64,000 nucleotides of DNA from Acidobacteriota bacterium. Its GTDB lineage: Bacteria; Acidobacteriota; Thermoanaerobaculia; UBA5066. Made by a program: the position numbers and the translations under genes. The notes under the pieces were generated by a model, which saw nothing but the letters and a program-made list of their open reading frames with translations, was not told the origin of the DNA and made no database searches. This document shows, piece by piece, positions 51,077-59,775 of the stretch. The stretch lies in assembly GCA_029781975.1 (NCBI GenBank), contig JAKOVQ010000046.1:1-64000 (forward strand). The letters are read 5' to 3'. Position 1 is the stretch's first letter; each line of letters begins with the position of its first letter.

Positions 51077-51691
51077 GTGCGGCCCCTCGCCTCGAGCTTC
51101 GCTCCCCACGCCGGCGCTCTCGCGCGGCGGCTCCGCCGCGCCCCGCGTGCGGCGGCCCTCGCCCTCGCTGCCCTGGGCCTCGCCTCGCTGACCGGACTCC
51201 AGGCCTGCGGGGAGCGCACCGAGCCCCCTCCGGCCCCGGTCGCCGCACCGGCGCCGGCGCCGGCCGGGACGGGGGCGCTCGAGCGGCGGCGCCCGGACGC
51301 TCCCGTCCGGCGCGACCTCGCGGCGGACGAGGCGCAGGGCGGCCACACGCTGGAGCGGCACGTCGGCCGGAGCGACGCCGACCTCCGCGAGAGGCTCCGC
51401 CGCGAGCGCCGCATCTCCGCCGCCTCGACCTGGACCGACCGGGCGACGGCCGAGGAGGTCGTCGCCGCCGCCCTCGCCCGCGAGCGCCAGCGCGTGGAGA
51501 GGTGGGCCGCCCGGACCGGCCCGCGATCGAACCTCGCCCTCGACTGGGAAGGGGACGGGGGCCGCGTCCTCGGCCGCTCGCTCCGGCGGGGAGCGCGGGC
51601 GCCGGTCCCCTGCTTCGACGCCGTCGTCGTCCTCCGCTGGAACGGGGACGGCTGGTACGTCCTGACGTCCTACCCGGAGGCCCGTCGATGA
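51077..51691 (+). CDS. Probable lipoprotein toxin with bacterial RNase A-like (CdiA-CT) domain
   Basis: The 204-residue protein has a long basic n-region, a hydrophobic stretch and a lipobox-like LQAC (Cys44), then a Pro/Ala linker (50-64). Residues 84-200 match the bacterial RNase A domain found at CdiA C-termini: GGHTLERHVGRSDADLRERL, ISAASTWTDRATAEE and WYVLTSYP. His95, Arg106, Thr197 and Tyr199 have the same spacing as the catalytic His/Arg/Thr/Tyr set described for the Yersinia CDI toxin. It would cleave RNA once in a target cytoplasm. The next gene is a CdiI-like immunity gene. A large CdiA carrier is absent. Confidence 0.78.
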   Translation: MRPLASSFAPHAGALARRLRRAPRAAALALAALGLASLTGLQACGERTEPPPAPVAAPAPAPAGTGALERRRPDAPVRRDLAADEAQGGHTLERHVGRSDADLRERLRRERRISAASTWTDRATAEEVVAAALARERQRVERWAARTGPRSNLALDWEGDGGRVLGRSLRRGARAPVPCFDAVVVLRWNGDGWYVLTSYPEARR

Positions 51692-52011
51692 CCGCTCGCC
51701 GTCCCCCGCGCCCGCCCGCCGTCGATCCCGCCTCCTATCCTGCCGTCCGGGCGTTCCTCCGCGGCTACCTCCACGAGGACTTCGAGCTGGAGCACGGGTC
51801 GGTCGAGGGGGCGCTCACGGCCTTTCGCGCCGAGGCCGATCTCTCGGAGCGCGACGCGCTGAAGCGCGAAGGGGCGGCGCTCGCCGAGGCGGCGCGCGGC
51901 CTCCCGCTGCGGGAGCTCCGCCGGCTCCTGGCGGACGGCTTCGGCTGCGCGTACCGCCCGCGGTCGCGCGAGGAAGGCGAGCGGCTGCTCGCCCACCTCG
52001 GAGGCGGGTGA
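51688..52011 (+). CDS. CdiI-like immunity protein
   Basis: The 107-residue protein follows the CdiI_2 immunity pattern: YPAVRAFLRGYLHEDFELEH near residue 17, then GSVEGALTAFRAEAD, LRELRRLLADGFGC and a C-terminal helix. Family members bind and neutralise partner toxins in the cytoplasm. The ATG overlaps the toxin stop by 4 bases (ATGA), giving coupled synthesis. This position strongly supports it as the antidote of the RNase A-like protein. Confidence 0.82.
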   Translation: MTARRPPRPPAVDPASYPAVRAFLRGYLHEDFELEHGSVEGALTAFRAEADLSERDALKREGAALAEAARGLPLRELRRLLADGFGCAYRPRSREEGERLLAHLGGG

Positions 52012-52039
52012 CCGGGGGGAAGGCAGCCCCGGGCCGTCG

Positions 52040-52516
52040 TCAGTCGGGGATCCGGAGCTTCTGGCCGGGCTTGATCTTGTTCGGGTCGTCGAGGACGTCG
52101 CGGTTGGCGTCGAAGATCTTCGGGTAGAGGCTCGCCTTCCCGTAGTAGTGCTTCGCGATCGCCGAGAGGGTGTCCCCCGGCTTCACCTCGTGGACCCGCG
52201 CGGCGGCGGCGGAAGCGCCGCCGGCCCCCGGGACGCCGCCGGTTCCCGGAGCGGCGGCCGCGACGGGCTGCGCGGCGGGCCCCGCCGGGGGCTGCGCCGG
52301 GACGTGGATCTTGTTGAAGGTGTTCTCGGTCTCGACGAGCTCGTTGAAGGCGGACATCGCCTGCCCCTTGGCGGCGATGGAGTCGGCCTCCCCCTCGAGG
52401 GTGACCGTCTTCCCGTCGACGCGGGCGACGAGCCGCGTGAGGCCGGGCACCTTGCCACGGACCGTCTCTACCGCCGCCTGGACCCTTTCGTCGAACGACT
52501 TCCCGAACAGAGCCAT
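52040..52516 (-). CDS. BON-LysM protein (YgaU/Kbp-like)
   Basis: The 158-residue protein has a BON domain (about 8-70: VETVRGKVPGLTRLVARVDG, TVTLEGEADS), an Ala/Pro/Gly linker and a LysM domain (about 107-157: HEVKPGDTLSAIAKHYYG, LDDPNKIKPGQKLRIPD). It matches the potassium-binding protein Kbp/YgaU in order and length. It has no signal peptide. GGAGGTGACCC precedes the ATG. Whether it binds K+ here is inferred only. Confidence 0.88.
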   Translation of the reverse strand: MALFGKSFDERVQAAVETVRGKVPGLTRLVARVDGKTVTLEGEADSIAAKGQAMSAFNELVETENTFNKIHVPAQPPAGPAAQPVAAAAPGTGGVPGAGGASAAAARVHEVKPGDTLSAIAKHYYGKASLYPKIFDANRDVLDDPNKIKPGQKLRIPD

Positions 52517-52649
52517 GGGTCACCTCCGGTTCGATTGATGCCCGGCAGAGTAGCCCCTGGTGCCCGATCCCGGAAGGGCGCCCCGGCCCGGGAGGGAATT
52601 CGGCTCGCGGCGAATCTCACCGCCGGGTGTTGCGGGCGCACACCTCGGG

Positions 52650-52655
52650 TACAAT
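52650..52655 (+). promoter_or_regulatory. Candidate -10 (TACAAT) of a leaderless transcript
   Basis: TACAAT ends 8 bases before the GTG at 52664. A TTGCGG 14 bases upstream is too close to be a normal -35. Confidence 0.4.
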
Positions 52656-52663
52656 CGCGCGCC

Positions 52664-53296
52664 GTGCGATTGGGACTGGTGGCCGCGCTCCTGGCGACAG
52701 CCATGGACGTTCGGGGTGAGGAGCTCCTTCGCGGGATCACCCCCGGCGAGAGCCTCGTCCCCGGAAGCGCGATCGCGGTCCGCCTGGAGGGGGCCCTGCC
52801 GGGCGGGACGGAACGCGAGCTCGTCCTCTCCCTCGACGGCGGGCGGACCTTCACCCTCCGCGTGACGCGCGAGGCCGCGTCGGACGCGAACGTCCTCTGG
52901 TTCCACGTCCCGAACCTCCCGGCGCGCGATGCGCGCCTGGGGCTTCGCGTCGGCGAAGGCGGAGCGCGGGAGCGCCTCGTCGCCGTCTCGTCGCCGTTCG
53001 CCATCGGCGAAGGAGGGCCCGCCGAGGAGCTTCGCGAGGTGCGGGGTGAGCCGGCCACCCGCGAGGCGGGCGGGTCGCTCCCGTACTCGCTGCCGCCGCC
53101 CTCGCGGGCCGGGGGAAGGCCGACCGTCGGCGCTCTCGACGTCGAGGACGGCGTCGGGGACCTCCCCGATCCCCAGCCCGCCCTGGTCTCCCTCGAGGCG
53201 CATCCCAGGCCCGTGTCGTGGCGCGCCCCGTTCGCCGCGGCGCCCCCGGGACCAGCCGCCGCGTCCCTCCTCCGCTTCCGCCCCAAGCGGGAATGA
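52664..53296 (+). CDS. Secreted hypothetical protein
   Basis: The 210-residue protein has a short signal peptide (about 1-18). Residues 20-115 are beta-rich with LVPGSAIAVRLEGALPGGTE and LVLSLDGGRTFTLRVT, resembling an immunoglobulin-like domain of secreted proteins. The C-terminal 90 residues are Pro/Arg-rich and low in complexity. It lies 92 bases before the TonB receptor on the same strand and could be linked to it. No function is recognised. Confidence 0.6.
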   Translation: MRLGLVAALLATAMDVRGEELLRGITPGESLVPGSAIAVRLEGALPGGTERELVLSLDGGRTFTLRVTREAASDANVLWFHVPNLPARDARLGLRVGEGGARERLVAVSSPFAIGEGGPAEELREVRGEPATREAGGSLPYSLPPPSRAGGRPTVGALDVEDGVGDLPDPQPALVSLEAHPRPVSWRAPFAAAPPGPAAASLLRFRPKRE

Positions 53297-53388
53297 TCCC
53301 TCCCTCTCCGGCCTCCGCCTGACCCCTTCCAGCGGAAAAGAGAGAGTGGCGCCACGCCGACCCGGCGAGCGCCACGGGAGGATTCCCC

Positions 53389-55521
53389 ATGAAGAGGACC
53401 TTCGGGCCGCTCGCGGCCGCAGCGCTGCTCGCCGTCGCGCGACCGGCTCTTTCGCAGACACCGGCGTCGGCTCCGGCCGTCGCCCCGGCGACCGCAGACG
53501 TCGTCGTCTCGGCCACCAAGGTGGACGAGGACCCTGCCCAGATCGCGACGCCGGTCGCGGTCGTCACCGGCGACCAGATCCGCCGCACGGGCGCCAAGAC
53601 CGTCGCCGAGGCGATCCAGGACGTCGTCGGCGTCGACACCGGTAACGGCTCCGACAACGGCCCCCGGATGGCCAATATCGGCGTCTGGGGGCTGAAGGAG
53701 TTCGACGCCCTCCTCGTCACCGTCGACGGCGTCCCCGTCGGCGGCCCCTTCAACCCGTCGCTCTCCCAGATCCCGGTGGAGGACGTCGAGAGGATCGAGA
53801 TCGTCAAGGGACCGCAGGGGACGCTGTACGGCGTCTCGGCCTTCGCCGGGATGGTCCAGGTCTTCACCCGCCGGCCGACCGCGCCCGGCGGGACGGCCAC
53901 TCTCGGCGGCGGGTCGTTCGGCGAGAAGCGGGTGACGGCGTCCTACGGGGCCGAGCTCTCGCCGGGGTTCACCCTCCGCGCCTTCGGCGCCATGGCGCGC
54001 GGCGACGGCTGGCAGGACCGGACCGACTCGTCGGTCGACCGCTTCTCCCTGACGGGCGAGAAGACGTGGGGCGCGGCGCGCCTCGGCGTGACCGTGACCG
54101 CCTTTCGCGACACCTCGTACTTCGGGTCGCCCCTCCCCGTCGACGGCGGCGAGCCGATCCCCGGGTTCGTCGCCGAGCGGAACTACGCCGTCGACGGGGC
54201 GCGGCTCGACCACCGGGTCTATGCCCTCTCGTCGAACCTCTCCGTCCCGCTGCGCGACGGCCTGCGGCTCGAGAACACGCTCGGGCTGACCCGGGACGAG
54301 CAGATCTCGGTCCGGTCGTTCATCTCGTCGGTCGACGGGACGAACGCGACCGCCGAGGGCGTCTCGCTCCGGCCCGTCGAGTCGACCGTCTTCGACGACG
54401 CCCGCCTCGTCGCCGAGTTCTCGGCCGGCGGCCTGCACCGGCTGGTCGGCGGGGCGGCGATCACCTGGGGGCGGACGACCGCCGACGGCACCGGTTTCGA
54501 CTTCGACCTCGTCGTCAGCCCCGTCCCGGTCGTCCCGAGGCTCGATGACATCCCGGTCGGGGACGTCCGCTCCTACACCGACCGGCGGACGTTCCTCGGC
54601 TTCTACCTCAACGACGAGTGGACCCCGATCCCGAGGCTCACCGTCACCGCCGGGGCGCGCTACGACTCGACCTCCGAGACGCTCCACCTCTCGATGCAGG
54701 AGCACGGGACGCCGGAGCCGGACGTCACCGACGACAGCCGGTCGGACGGCCAGTTCTCGGGCGGCGTCTCGGCCCTCTTCCGCCTCGTGACGCAGCCCGC
54801 CGGCCCGCTCGGGACGGCGAACCTCTACGTCTCCCTGAAGTCGGCGTTCAAGCCCGCGGCCCCGAACCTGGGCGAGGCCGAGAACGCGGAGATCCTCGAG
54901 CCGGAGCGGGTCCGCTCGGGAGAGGTCGGCCTGAAGACGCGGTGGCTCGGCGGGTCGCTCCGGTTCGACGTCTCGCTCTTCCACATGACCTTCGAGAACG
55001 TCGTCGTCTCGGTGGTGGGCCCCGACGGCGGCCCCGCCCTGACGAACGCCGGCGAGCAGAGGTTCCAGGGAGCCGAGCTCGACGTGGCGTACCGGCCTCC
55101 GGCGCTCCCCGCCCTCGAGCTCGCGGCGGGCTACGCGCACCACGACGCCACGAACGTCCACTTCACCTTCCTGACGCCCGACGGCGAGCTCCGTGTCGTC
55201 GACGGCAAGCGGCTCGAGCTCGTCCCGCGCGACCTCTGGAACGCCCGCCTCGCCTGGGCCCCCGTCTCGGGTCCCGGGGCCTTCGTGCAGGTCCGCCACC
55301 AGAACCAGCGCCCCCTCAACCGCCGCAACGCCTTCTACACGGACTCCTTCTTCGAGACCGACGCGGGTGTCAGCTGGGACTTCCCCTGGGCCCGGCTCGC
55401 CCTCGTCGGCCGGAACCTCGGCGACAGCCGGCACTACGTCTCCGACAGCGAGATCGGCGACAGCCAGTTCTACGTGGCGACGCCCCGCCGCTTCCTGGCC
55501 GAGGTGACGGTCAGGTTCTGA
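53389..55521 (+). CDS. TonB-dependent outer-membrane receptor
   Basis: The 710-residue protein has a signal peptide (1-22) and a plug domain from about residue 35 (VVVSATKVDEDPAQIATPV, then VDTGNGSDNGPRMANIGVWG and VERIEIVKGPQGTLYG). The C-terminal part is a 22-strand-type barrel ending in VTVRF with the terminal Phe. Such receptors use TonB energy to import iron complexes, vitamins or glycans. No siderophore or SusD gene is adjacent, so the ligand is unknown. GGAGG precedes the ATG. A strong hairpin follows. Confidence 0.93.
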   Translation: MKRTFGPLAAAALLAVARPALSQTPASAPAVAPATADVVVSATKVDEDPAQIATPVAVVTGDQIRRTGAKTVAEAIQDVVGVDTGNGSDNGPRMANIGVWGLKEFDALLVTVDGVPVGGPFNPSLSQIPVEDVERIEIVKGPQGTLYGVSAFAGMVQVFTRRPTAPGGTATLGGGSFGEKRVTASYGAELSPGFTLRAFGAMARGDGWQDRTDSSVDRFSLTGEKTWGAARLGVTVTAFRDTSYFGSPLPVDGGEPIPGFVAERNYAVDGARLDHRVYALSSNLSVPLRDGLRLENTLGLTRDEQISVRSFISSVDGTNATAEGVSLRPVESTVFDDARLVAEFSAGGLHRLVGGAAITWGRTTADGTGFDFDLVVSPVPVVPRLDDIPVGDVRSYTDRRTFLGFYLNDEWTPIPRLTVTAGARYDSTSETLHLSMQEHGTPEPDVTDDSRSDGQFSGGVSALFRLVTQPAGPLGTANLYVSLKSAFKPAAPNLGEAENAEILEPERVRSGEVGLKTRWLGGSLRFDVSLFHMTFENVVVSVVGPDGGPALTNAGEQRFQGAELDVAYRPPALPALELAAGYAHHDATNVHFTFLTPDGELRVVDGKRLELVPRDLWNARLAWAPVSGPGAFVQVRHQNQRPLNRRNAFYTDSFFETDAGVSWDFPWARLALVGRNLGDSRHYVSDSEIGDSQFYVATPRRFLAEVTVRF

Positions 55522-55529
55522 CGGCCCTC

Positions 55530-55564
55530 CCGTCCCCGGCCCGACGCGCGCGGGCCGGGGACGG
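55530..55564. terminator. Bidirectional terminator hairpin
   Basis: CCGTCCCCGGCCCG at 55530-55543 pairs perfectly with 55551-55564 around a 7-base loop. It lies between the convergent stop codons of the TonB receptor and ilvA. Confidence 0.65.
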
Positions 55565-55569
55565 GCCCT

Positions 55570-57108
55570 TCAGAGGAAGAGCCGGTACGCCGGGTTCCCG
55601 CTCTCGTCCCACGAGCGGTAGCCGACCGTCCCGAGGAAGCGCCGGAACGCGGCCTCGTCGCCGGGCGGGACCTGGATCCCCACGAGGACCCGGCCGTAGT
55701 CCGCCCCGTGGTTGCGATAGTGGAAGAGGCTGATGTTCCAGCCGCGGCTCATCGCCTCGAGGAAGTGGAGGAGGGCGCCGGGGCGCTCGGGGAACTCGAA
55801 CCGGTAGAGCCGTTCGTGCCGCGCGGCTGGGGCGCGTCCTCCCACGAGGTGGCGAACGTGGAGCTTGGCCATCTCGTTGTCGGTCAGGTCGAGGGCGGGC
55901 AGGCCCTCCTTCCGGAGCGCCGCGAGGAGGTCCGCCGGGTCGCCGGGCCCGCGGACCTCGAGGCCGACGAAGACGTGCGCCTCGTCCGGGTCGGCGTACC
56001 GGTAGTTGAACTCGGTGATGTTCCTCCGCCCCACGAGGGCGCAGAAGGCGCGGAAGCTCCCGGGGCGCTCGGGGATCGTGACCGCCAGGAGGACCTCGCG
56101 CCGCTCGCCGACCTCGGCCCGCTCCGCGACGTGCCGGAGGCGATCGAAGTTGACGTTCGCGCCGCTGGCGACCGCGACCAGCGTCGTTCCCGCGCGGGCC
56201 CGGCGCCCGCGGCCGCCGCCGGCCTCGACGAACGCCTTCAGGCCGGCGACGCCGAGCGCACCGGCCGGCTCGAGGATCGACCGGGTCTCCTCGAAGACGT
56301 CCTTGATCGCCGCGCAGATCGCGTCCGTGTCGACGCGGACGACGCCGTCGAGGAGCGAGCGGCAGATTCGGAACGGCTCCTTGCCGACCTGCTTCACGGC
56401 GACGCCGTCGGCGAAGAGGCCGACCCGAGAGAGCCGGACCCGACGGCCGGCTTCCAGGGAGCGGGCCATCGCGTCGGCGTCGGCCGGCTCGACGCCGATG
56501 ACCTTCACCTCCGGCCGCAGGCGCTTGACGTACGCCGCGATCCCTGCGACGAGGCCACCCCCGCCGACCGGGACGAAGACCGCGTCGAGGGGGCCGGGGT
56601 TCTGGCGGAGGATCTCCATCCCGACCGTCCCCTGCCCCGCGATGACGTCCGGGTCGTCGTAGGGGTGGACGAAGGTGAGCCCCTTCGACCCGGCGAGGGC
56701 GTGCGCGTGGGCGTACGCCTCGTCGTACGAGTCGCCGAAGAGGAGGACCTCCGCGCCGCGCGCCGCCACCGCCTCGACCTTGATCCGCGGCGTCGTCACC
56801 GGCATGACGATCGTGGCGTGCCCCTTCAGGACCTGCGCGGCGAGGGCGACCCCCTGCGCGTGGTTCCCGGCCGAGGCGGCCACGACGCCGCGGGCGAGCT
56901 CGGCGGCCGTCAGGCGCGCCATCCTGTTGTAGGCGCCGCGCAGCTTGAAGGAGAAGACGGGCTGCAGGTCCTCGCGCTTGAGGAGGACCGTGCTCCCGAG
57001 CCGGCGCGTCAGGAGCGGGGCGGGGTCGAGGGGAGTCTCGACGGCGACGTCGTAGACGCGCGCCGTCAGGATCCGCTCGAGGTAGCCGCGGGGAGGGGCG
57101 TCGCTCAT
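55570..57108 (-). CDS. ilvA: Threonine ammonia-lyase, biosynthetic type
   Basis: The 512-residue PLP enzyme has LKREDLQPVFSFKLRGAYNR (catalytic Lys in the FKLRGA motif), AGNHAQGVAL near residue 82 and VGGGGLVAGIA near 187. Two ACT-like regulatory segments follow (LLAVTIPERPGSFRAFCALV and YRFEFPERPGALLHFLEA). It converts threonine to 2-oxobutyrate for isoleucine synthesis. The double C-terminal domain marks the isoleucine-inhibited form rather than the short catabolic one. No other ilv genes are adjacent. Confidence 0.94.
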   Translation of the reverse strand: MSDAPPRGYLERILTARVYDVAVETPLDPAPLLTRRLGSTVLLKREDLQPVFSFKLRGAYNRMARLTAAELARGVVAASAGNHAQGVALAAQVLKGHATIVMPVTTPRIKVEAVAARGAEVLLFGDSYDEAYAHAHALAGSKGLTFVHPYDDPDVIAGQGTVGMEILRQNPGPLDAVFVPVGGGGLVAGIAAYVKRLRPEVKVIGVEPADADAMARSLEAGRRVRLSRVGLFADGVAVKQVGKEPFRICRSLLDGVVRVDTDAICAAIKDVFEETRSILEPAGALGVAGLKAFVEAGGGRGRRARAGTTLVAVASGANVNFDRLRHVAERAEVGERREVLLAVTIPERPGSFRAFCALVGRRNITEFNYRYADPDEAHVFVGLEVRGPGDPADLLAALRKEGLPALDLTDNEMAKLHVRHLVGGRAPAARHERLYRFEFPERPGALLHFLEAMSRGWNISLFHYRNHGADYGRVLVGIQVPPGDEAAFRRFLGTVGYRSWDESGNPAYRLFL

Positions 57109-57174
57109 GCCGTCAGATGCCCGATTTCCGGTCCCGCGGTCAAGTCGGGCTGAACTCGAGGACGCCGTCGCGGG

Positions 57175-58887
57175 TCACCGGCGCCGCGCCAGCGAGACGC
57201 TGAAGATCCCCTCCTCGTCGATCTCCTGGGCCAGCTTCTCGAAGCCGGCCGCCGCGACGAGCTGGTCCATCTCCTGCTGCGTCCGCCGCCGCATCACCCA
57301 GGCGGCGCCGCCCCGGTGGCTCGTCAGGACGCGCGCGATGAGCTCCAGCTGGGGGTGCCACGGCTGGTTGGTGTAGACGAGGAAGCCGCCGGAGGGGACG
57401 GCCGTCCCGAGGCCGGCGAGCGAGGCGGAGACCCGGTCGTTGTCGGGGAAGAGCTCGTAGAGGCCGGAGACGACGGCGACGGTGGGGGGGGGCGAGAGCC
57501 GCTCGAGGGAGGCGCGGTCGAAGGCGTCCCCCTGCTCGAAGGTGACGCCCGTCAGGCCCGTCTCGGCGATGAGCCGCCTCCCGGCCTCGACGTTCAGGGG
57601 GCTGAAGTCCCGGAGCTGGGCCGTGACCGCCCCGCCGGCGGCCTTCAGCGCCTCGAGGTCGTAGCGGCCGTGCCCCGCCGCCACGTCGACGACGTGAGCG
57701 GGGAGGCCCGCCGCGCGGACGCGGGCGATCGCCTCGCGGAGGAGCTTCTCGAGGTTCGTCCGCCTCGTCCGGATCCCCGCCCAGCCGGGGCTGTCGAGGT
57801 AGACCCGGTCGATCAGCCGGCCGAGCGGCGTGATGCCGCGCGCCTCGTTGCGGTAGACGTAGTCGAGCATCGTCCCCGAGTCGAAGCCGGTGTCGAAGCC
57901 GGTCCGGATCCCCTCGGAGAGGCGACCGACGGTCGAGAGGCCGAGCCGCGCGAGGGCGAAGGCGAGGTTCTTCGGGTGGAGGAGCGGGAGCGGACGGGCG
58001 AGGCGGGCGTGCTCGGCGTGGGTGTACCCCTCGCGGTCGGCGTCGCGGAGGGACGGGGGCGCGGGAGGCCGCTCGAACGCCTCGAGGAGGAAGCGCCGCG
58101 CCTCGGCGACGGGGAGCCGCCGCTCCGCCTCGTGGAAGGTGGCGTGGAAGAAGCCCGGGAACTCCTTCCACTCCTTCCGCTCGGCGCCCAGGCCGGCGAA
58201 GAAGCGCCGCTGCGCGCCACGCTCCACGACCCAGTCGGCCCCGGAGACGAGGAGGAGGGTCGGGACGGTGATGGCGCCGGCGTCGGCCATCAGGCGCGTG
58301 GCGGCGTCGTGGAGGCCGAGGAGGACCGTCACGGAGATGGCCCGGGCGATCAGCGGGTCGGCGTCGTAGGCGGCGGCCTGCTCCGCGTCGTGCGTCAGGA
58401 GCCGTGACTTCACGTAGCTGGTGACGAACGCCTTCCCCTTCAGCCGGAGGAGGAGCCGGAGGAGGGGGATGGCGAACGGGACGTAGAGACGGACGCGCAG
58501 GGCCGGGCTCCCCAGGACGAGCGCGCGGAGCGGCGGCGCGTGGTCGTGGACCCACGTCGAGACGAGGACGCTCCCGACGCTGTGGGCGAGGACCGCGACG
58601 CTCGAGAGCGGAACGCCGGCCTCCTCGGCGCAGTGCCTGACGAACGAGTCGACGTCCCGGGTCAGCGCGCCGAAGGTCTCGGCGTGCCCCCGCTCGCCCG
58701 GCGACCGCCCGTGGCCCCGCGCGTCCCAGGCGAAGACGTCGACGTCGGGGAGGTCGAGGAGGTCGACGACCTCCTGCCACCGCCCGGAGTGCTCGTGGCC
58801 CCGGTGGAAGAGGACGAGGACGCGCCCCGACGGGCGGTCGGGGGCCCAGCGGCGGTAGAAGAGGGGCGTGCCGTCCCACGACGGCAC
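57175..58887 (-). CDS. Alpha/beta-hydrolase fused to class I SAM methyltransferase
   Basis: The 570-residue protein begins with a monoacylglycerol-lipase-like hydrolase (about 1-285): LVLFHRGHEHSGRW, DARGHGRSPGERG, the nucleophile elbow LAHSVGSVL, and a PGFFHATFHE histidine. The second part (about 330-570) is a methyltransferase with DVAAGHGRYDLEAL, SPLNVEAGRRLIAE and VVSGLYELFPDNDRV. It would cleave an ester and methylate a related substrate, probably a lipid. The architecture occurs in some annotated bacterial proteins, but I know of no defined reaction. The start is GTG. Confidence 0.85.
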   Translation of the reverse strand: MPSWDGTPLFYRRWAPDRPSGRVLVLFHRGHEHSGRWQEVVDLLDLPDVDVFAWDARGHGRSPGERGHAETFGALTRDVDSFVRHCAEEAGVPLSSVAVLAHSVGSVLVSTWVHDHAPPLRALVLGSPALRVRLYVPFAIPLLRLLLRLKGKAFVTSYVKSRLLTHDAEQAAAYDADPLIARAISVTVLLGLHDAATRLMADAGAITVPTLLLVSGADWVVERGAQRRFFAGLGAERKEWKEFPGFFHATFHEAERRLPVAEARRFLLEAFERPPAPPSLRDADREGYTHAEHARLARPLPLLHPKNLAFALARLGLSTVGRLSEGIRTGFDTGFDSGTMLDYVYRNEARGITPLGRLIDRVYLDSPGWAGIRTRRTNLEKLLREAIARVRAAGLPAHVVDVAAGHGRYDLEALKAAGGAVTAQLRDFSPLNVEAGRRLIAETGLTGVTFEQGDAFDRASLERLSPPPTVAVVSGLYELFPDNDRVSASLAGLGTAVPSGGFLVYTNQPWHPQLELIARVLTSHRGGAAWVMRRRTQQEMDQLVAAAGFEKLAQEIDEEGIFSVSLARRR

Positions 58888-58973
58888 CTCGTGCTCGGTC
58901 GCGACTCGCAGGTCCGTTCCCTCCGGGTGCGGCGGATCTTAGCCGGGCCCTCCCCGGAGGTGAACCGCGTGCG

Positions 58974-59720
58974 CTACGTCGCCTTCCCCTGGGCCGCCAC
59001 CGCCGCCGCCGCCTTCCTCGCCGCCTCGGCGTCGCCGAGGTAATAGTGCTTCAGCGGCTTCAGGTCGTCGGTCAGCTCGTAGACGAGGGGGATCCCGGTC
59101 GGGATGTTCAGGCCGACGATCTCGTCGTCGGAGACCCCGTCGAGGTACTTCACCAACGCGCGGATGCTGTTGCCGTGGGCCGTGATCAGGACCCGTCTCC
59201 CCGACGCCACGTCGGGGGCGATCGTCCCCTCCCAGTACGGGACGAAGCGGGCCACGGTGTCCTTGAGCGACTCGGTCAGCGGGAGCTCGGCGGCCGTCAG
59301 CGCCGCGTAGCGCGGGTCGCGCCCGGGGTAGCGCTCGTCGTCGGGGGCGAGGGGGGGCGGGGGCGTCGAGTAGCTTCGCCGCCAGACCTTGACCTGCTCC
59401 TCGCCGAACTTCTGCGCCGTCTCGGCCTTGTTCAGCCCCTGGAGGGCGCCGTAGTGCCGCTCGTTGAGACGCCAGCTCCCGACGACCGGGAGCCACACCT
59501 GGTCCAGCTCGTCGAGGGCGAGCCAGAGGCTCCGGATGGCGCGCTTCAGGACCGACGTGTAGGCGACGTCGAAGGCGAAGCCCTCTGCCCGGAGGAGCCG
59601 CCCCGCCTCGATGGCCTCGGTCCGTCCCTTCGCGGTCAGGTCGACGTCGGTCCAGCCGGTGAAGCGGTTCTCGAGGTTCCACTGGCTCTCGCCGTGTCGC
59701 AGCAGCACGAGCTTCTTCAT
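58974..59720 (-). CDS. gpmA: 2,3-bisphosphoglycerate-dependent phosphoglycerate mutase
   Basis: The 248-residue enzyme has [12 protein letters not shown] (phospho-His in RHG near residue 8), [16 protein letters not shown] preceded by [16 protein letters not shown] near 86 and [17 protein letters not shown] near 181. It interconverts 3- and 2-phosphoglycerate in glycolysis. All active-site motifs are intact. The C-terminal tail is Ala-rich. It precedes the hydrolase-methyltransferase on the same strand but with no functional link seen. Confidence 0.96.
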   Translation of the reverse strand: MKKLVLLRHGESQWNLENRFTGWTDVDLTAKGRTEAIEAGRLLRAEGFAFDVAYTSVLKRAIRSLWLALDELDQVWLPVVGSWRLNERHYGALQGLNKAETAQKFGEEQVKVWRRSYSTPPPPLAPDDERYPGRDPRYAALTAAELPLTESLKDTVARFVPYWEGTIAPDVASGRRVLITAHGNSIRALVKYLDGVSDDEIVGLNIPTGIPLVYELTDDLKPLKHYYLGDAEAARKAAAAVAAQGKAT

Positions 59721-59775
59721 GGGCGGCCCTCCGTCCCGGGGCGCTCCCGGGCCGGGGAATCTTATCGTCCCGGGC

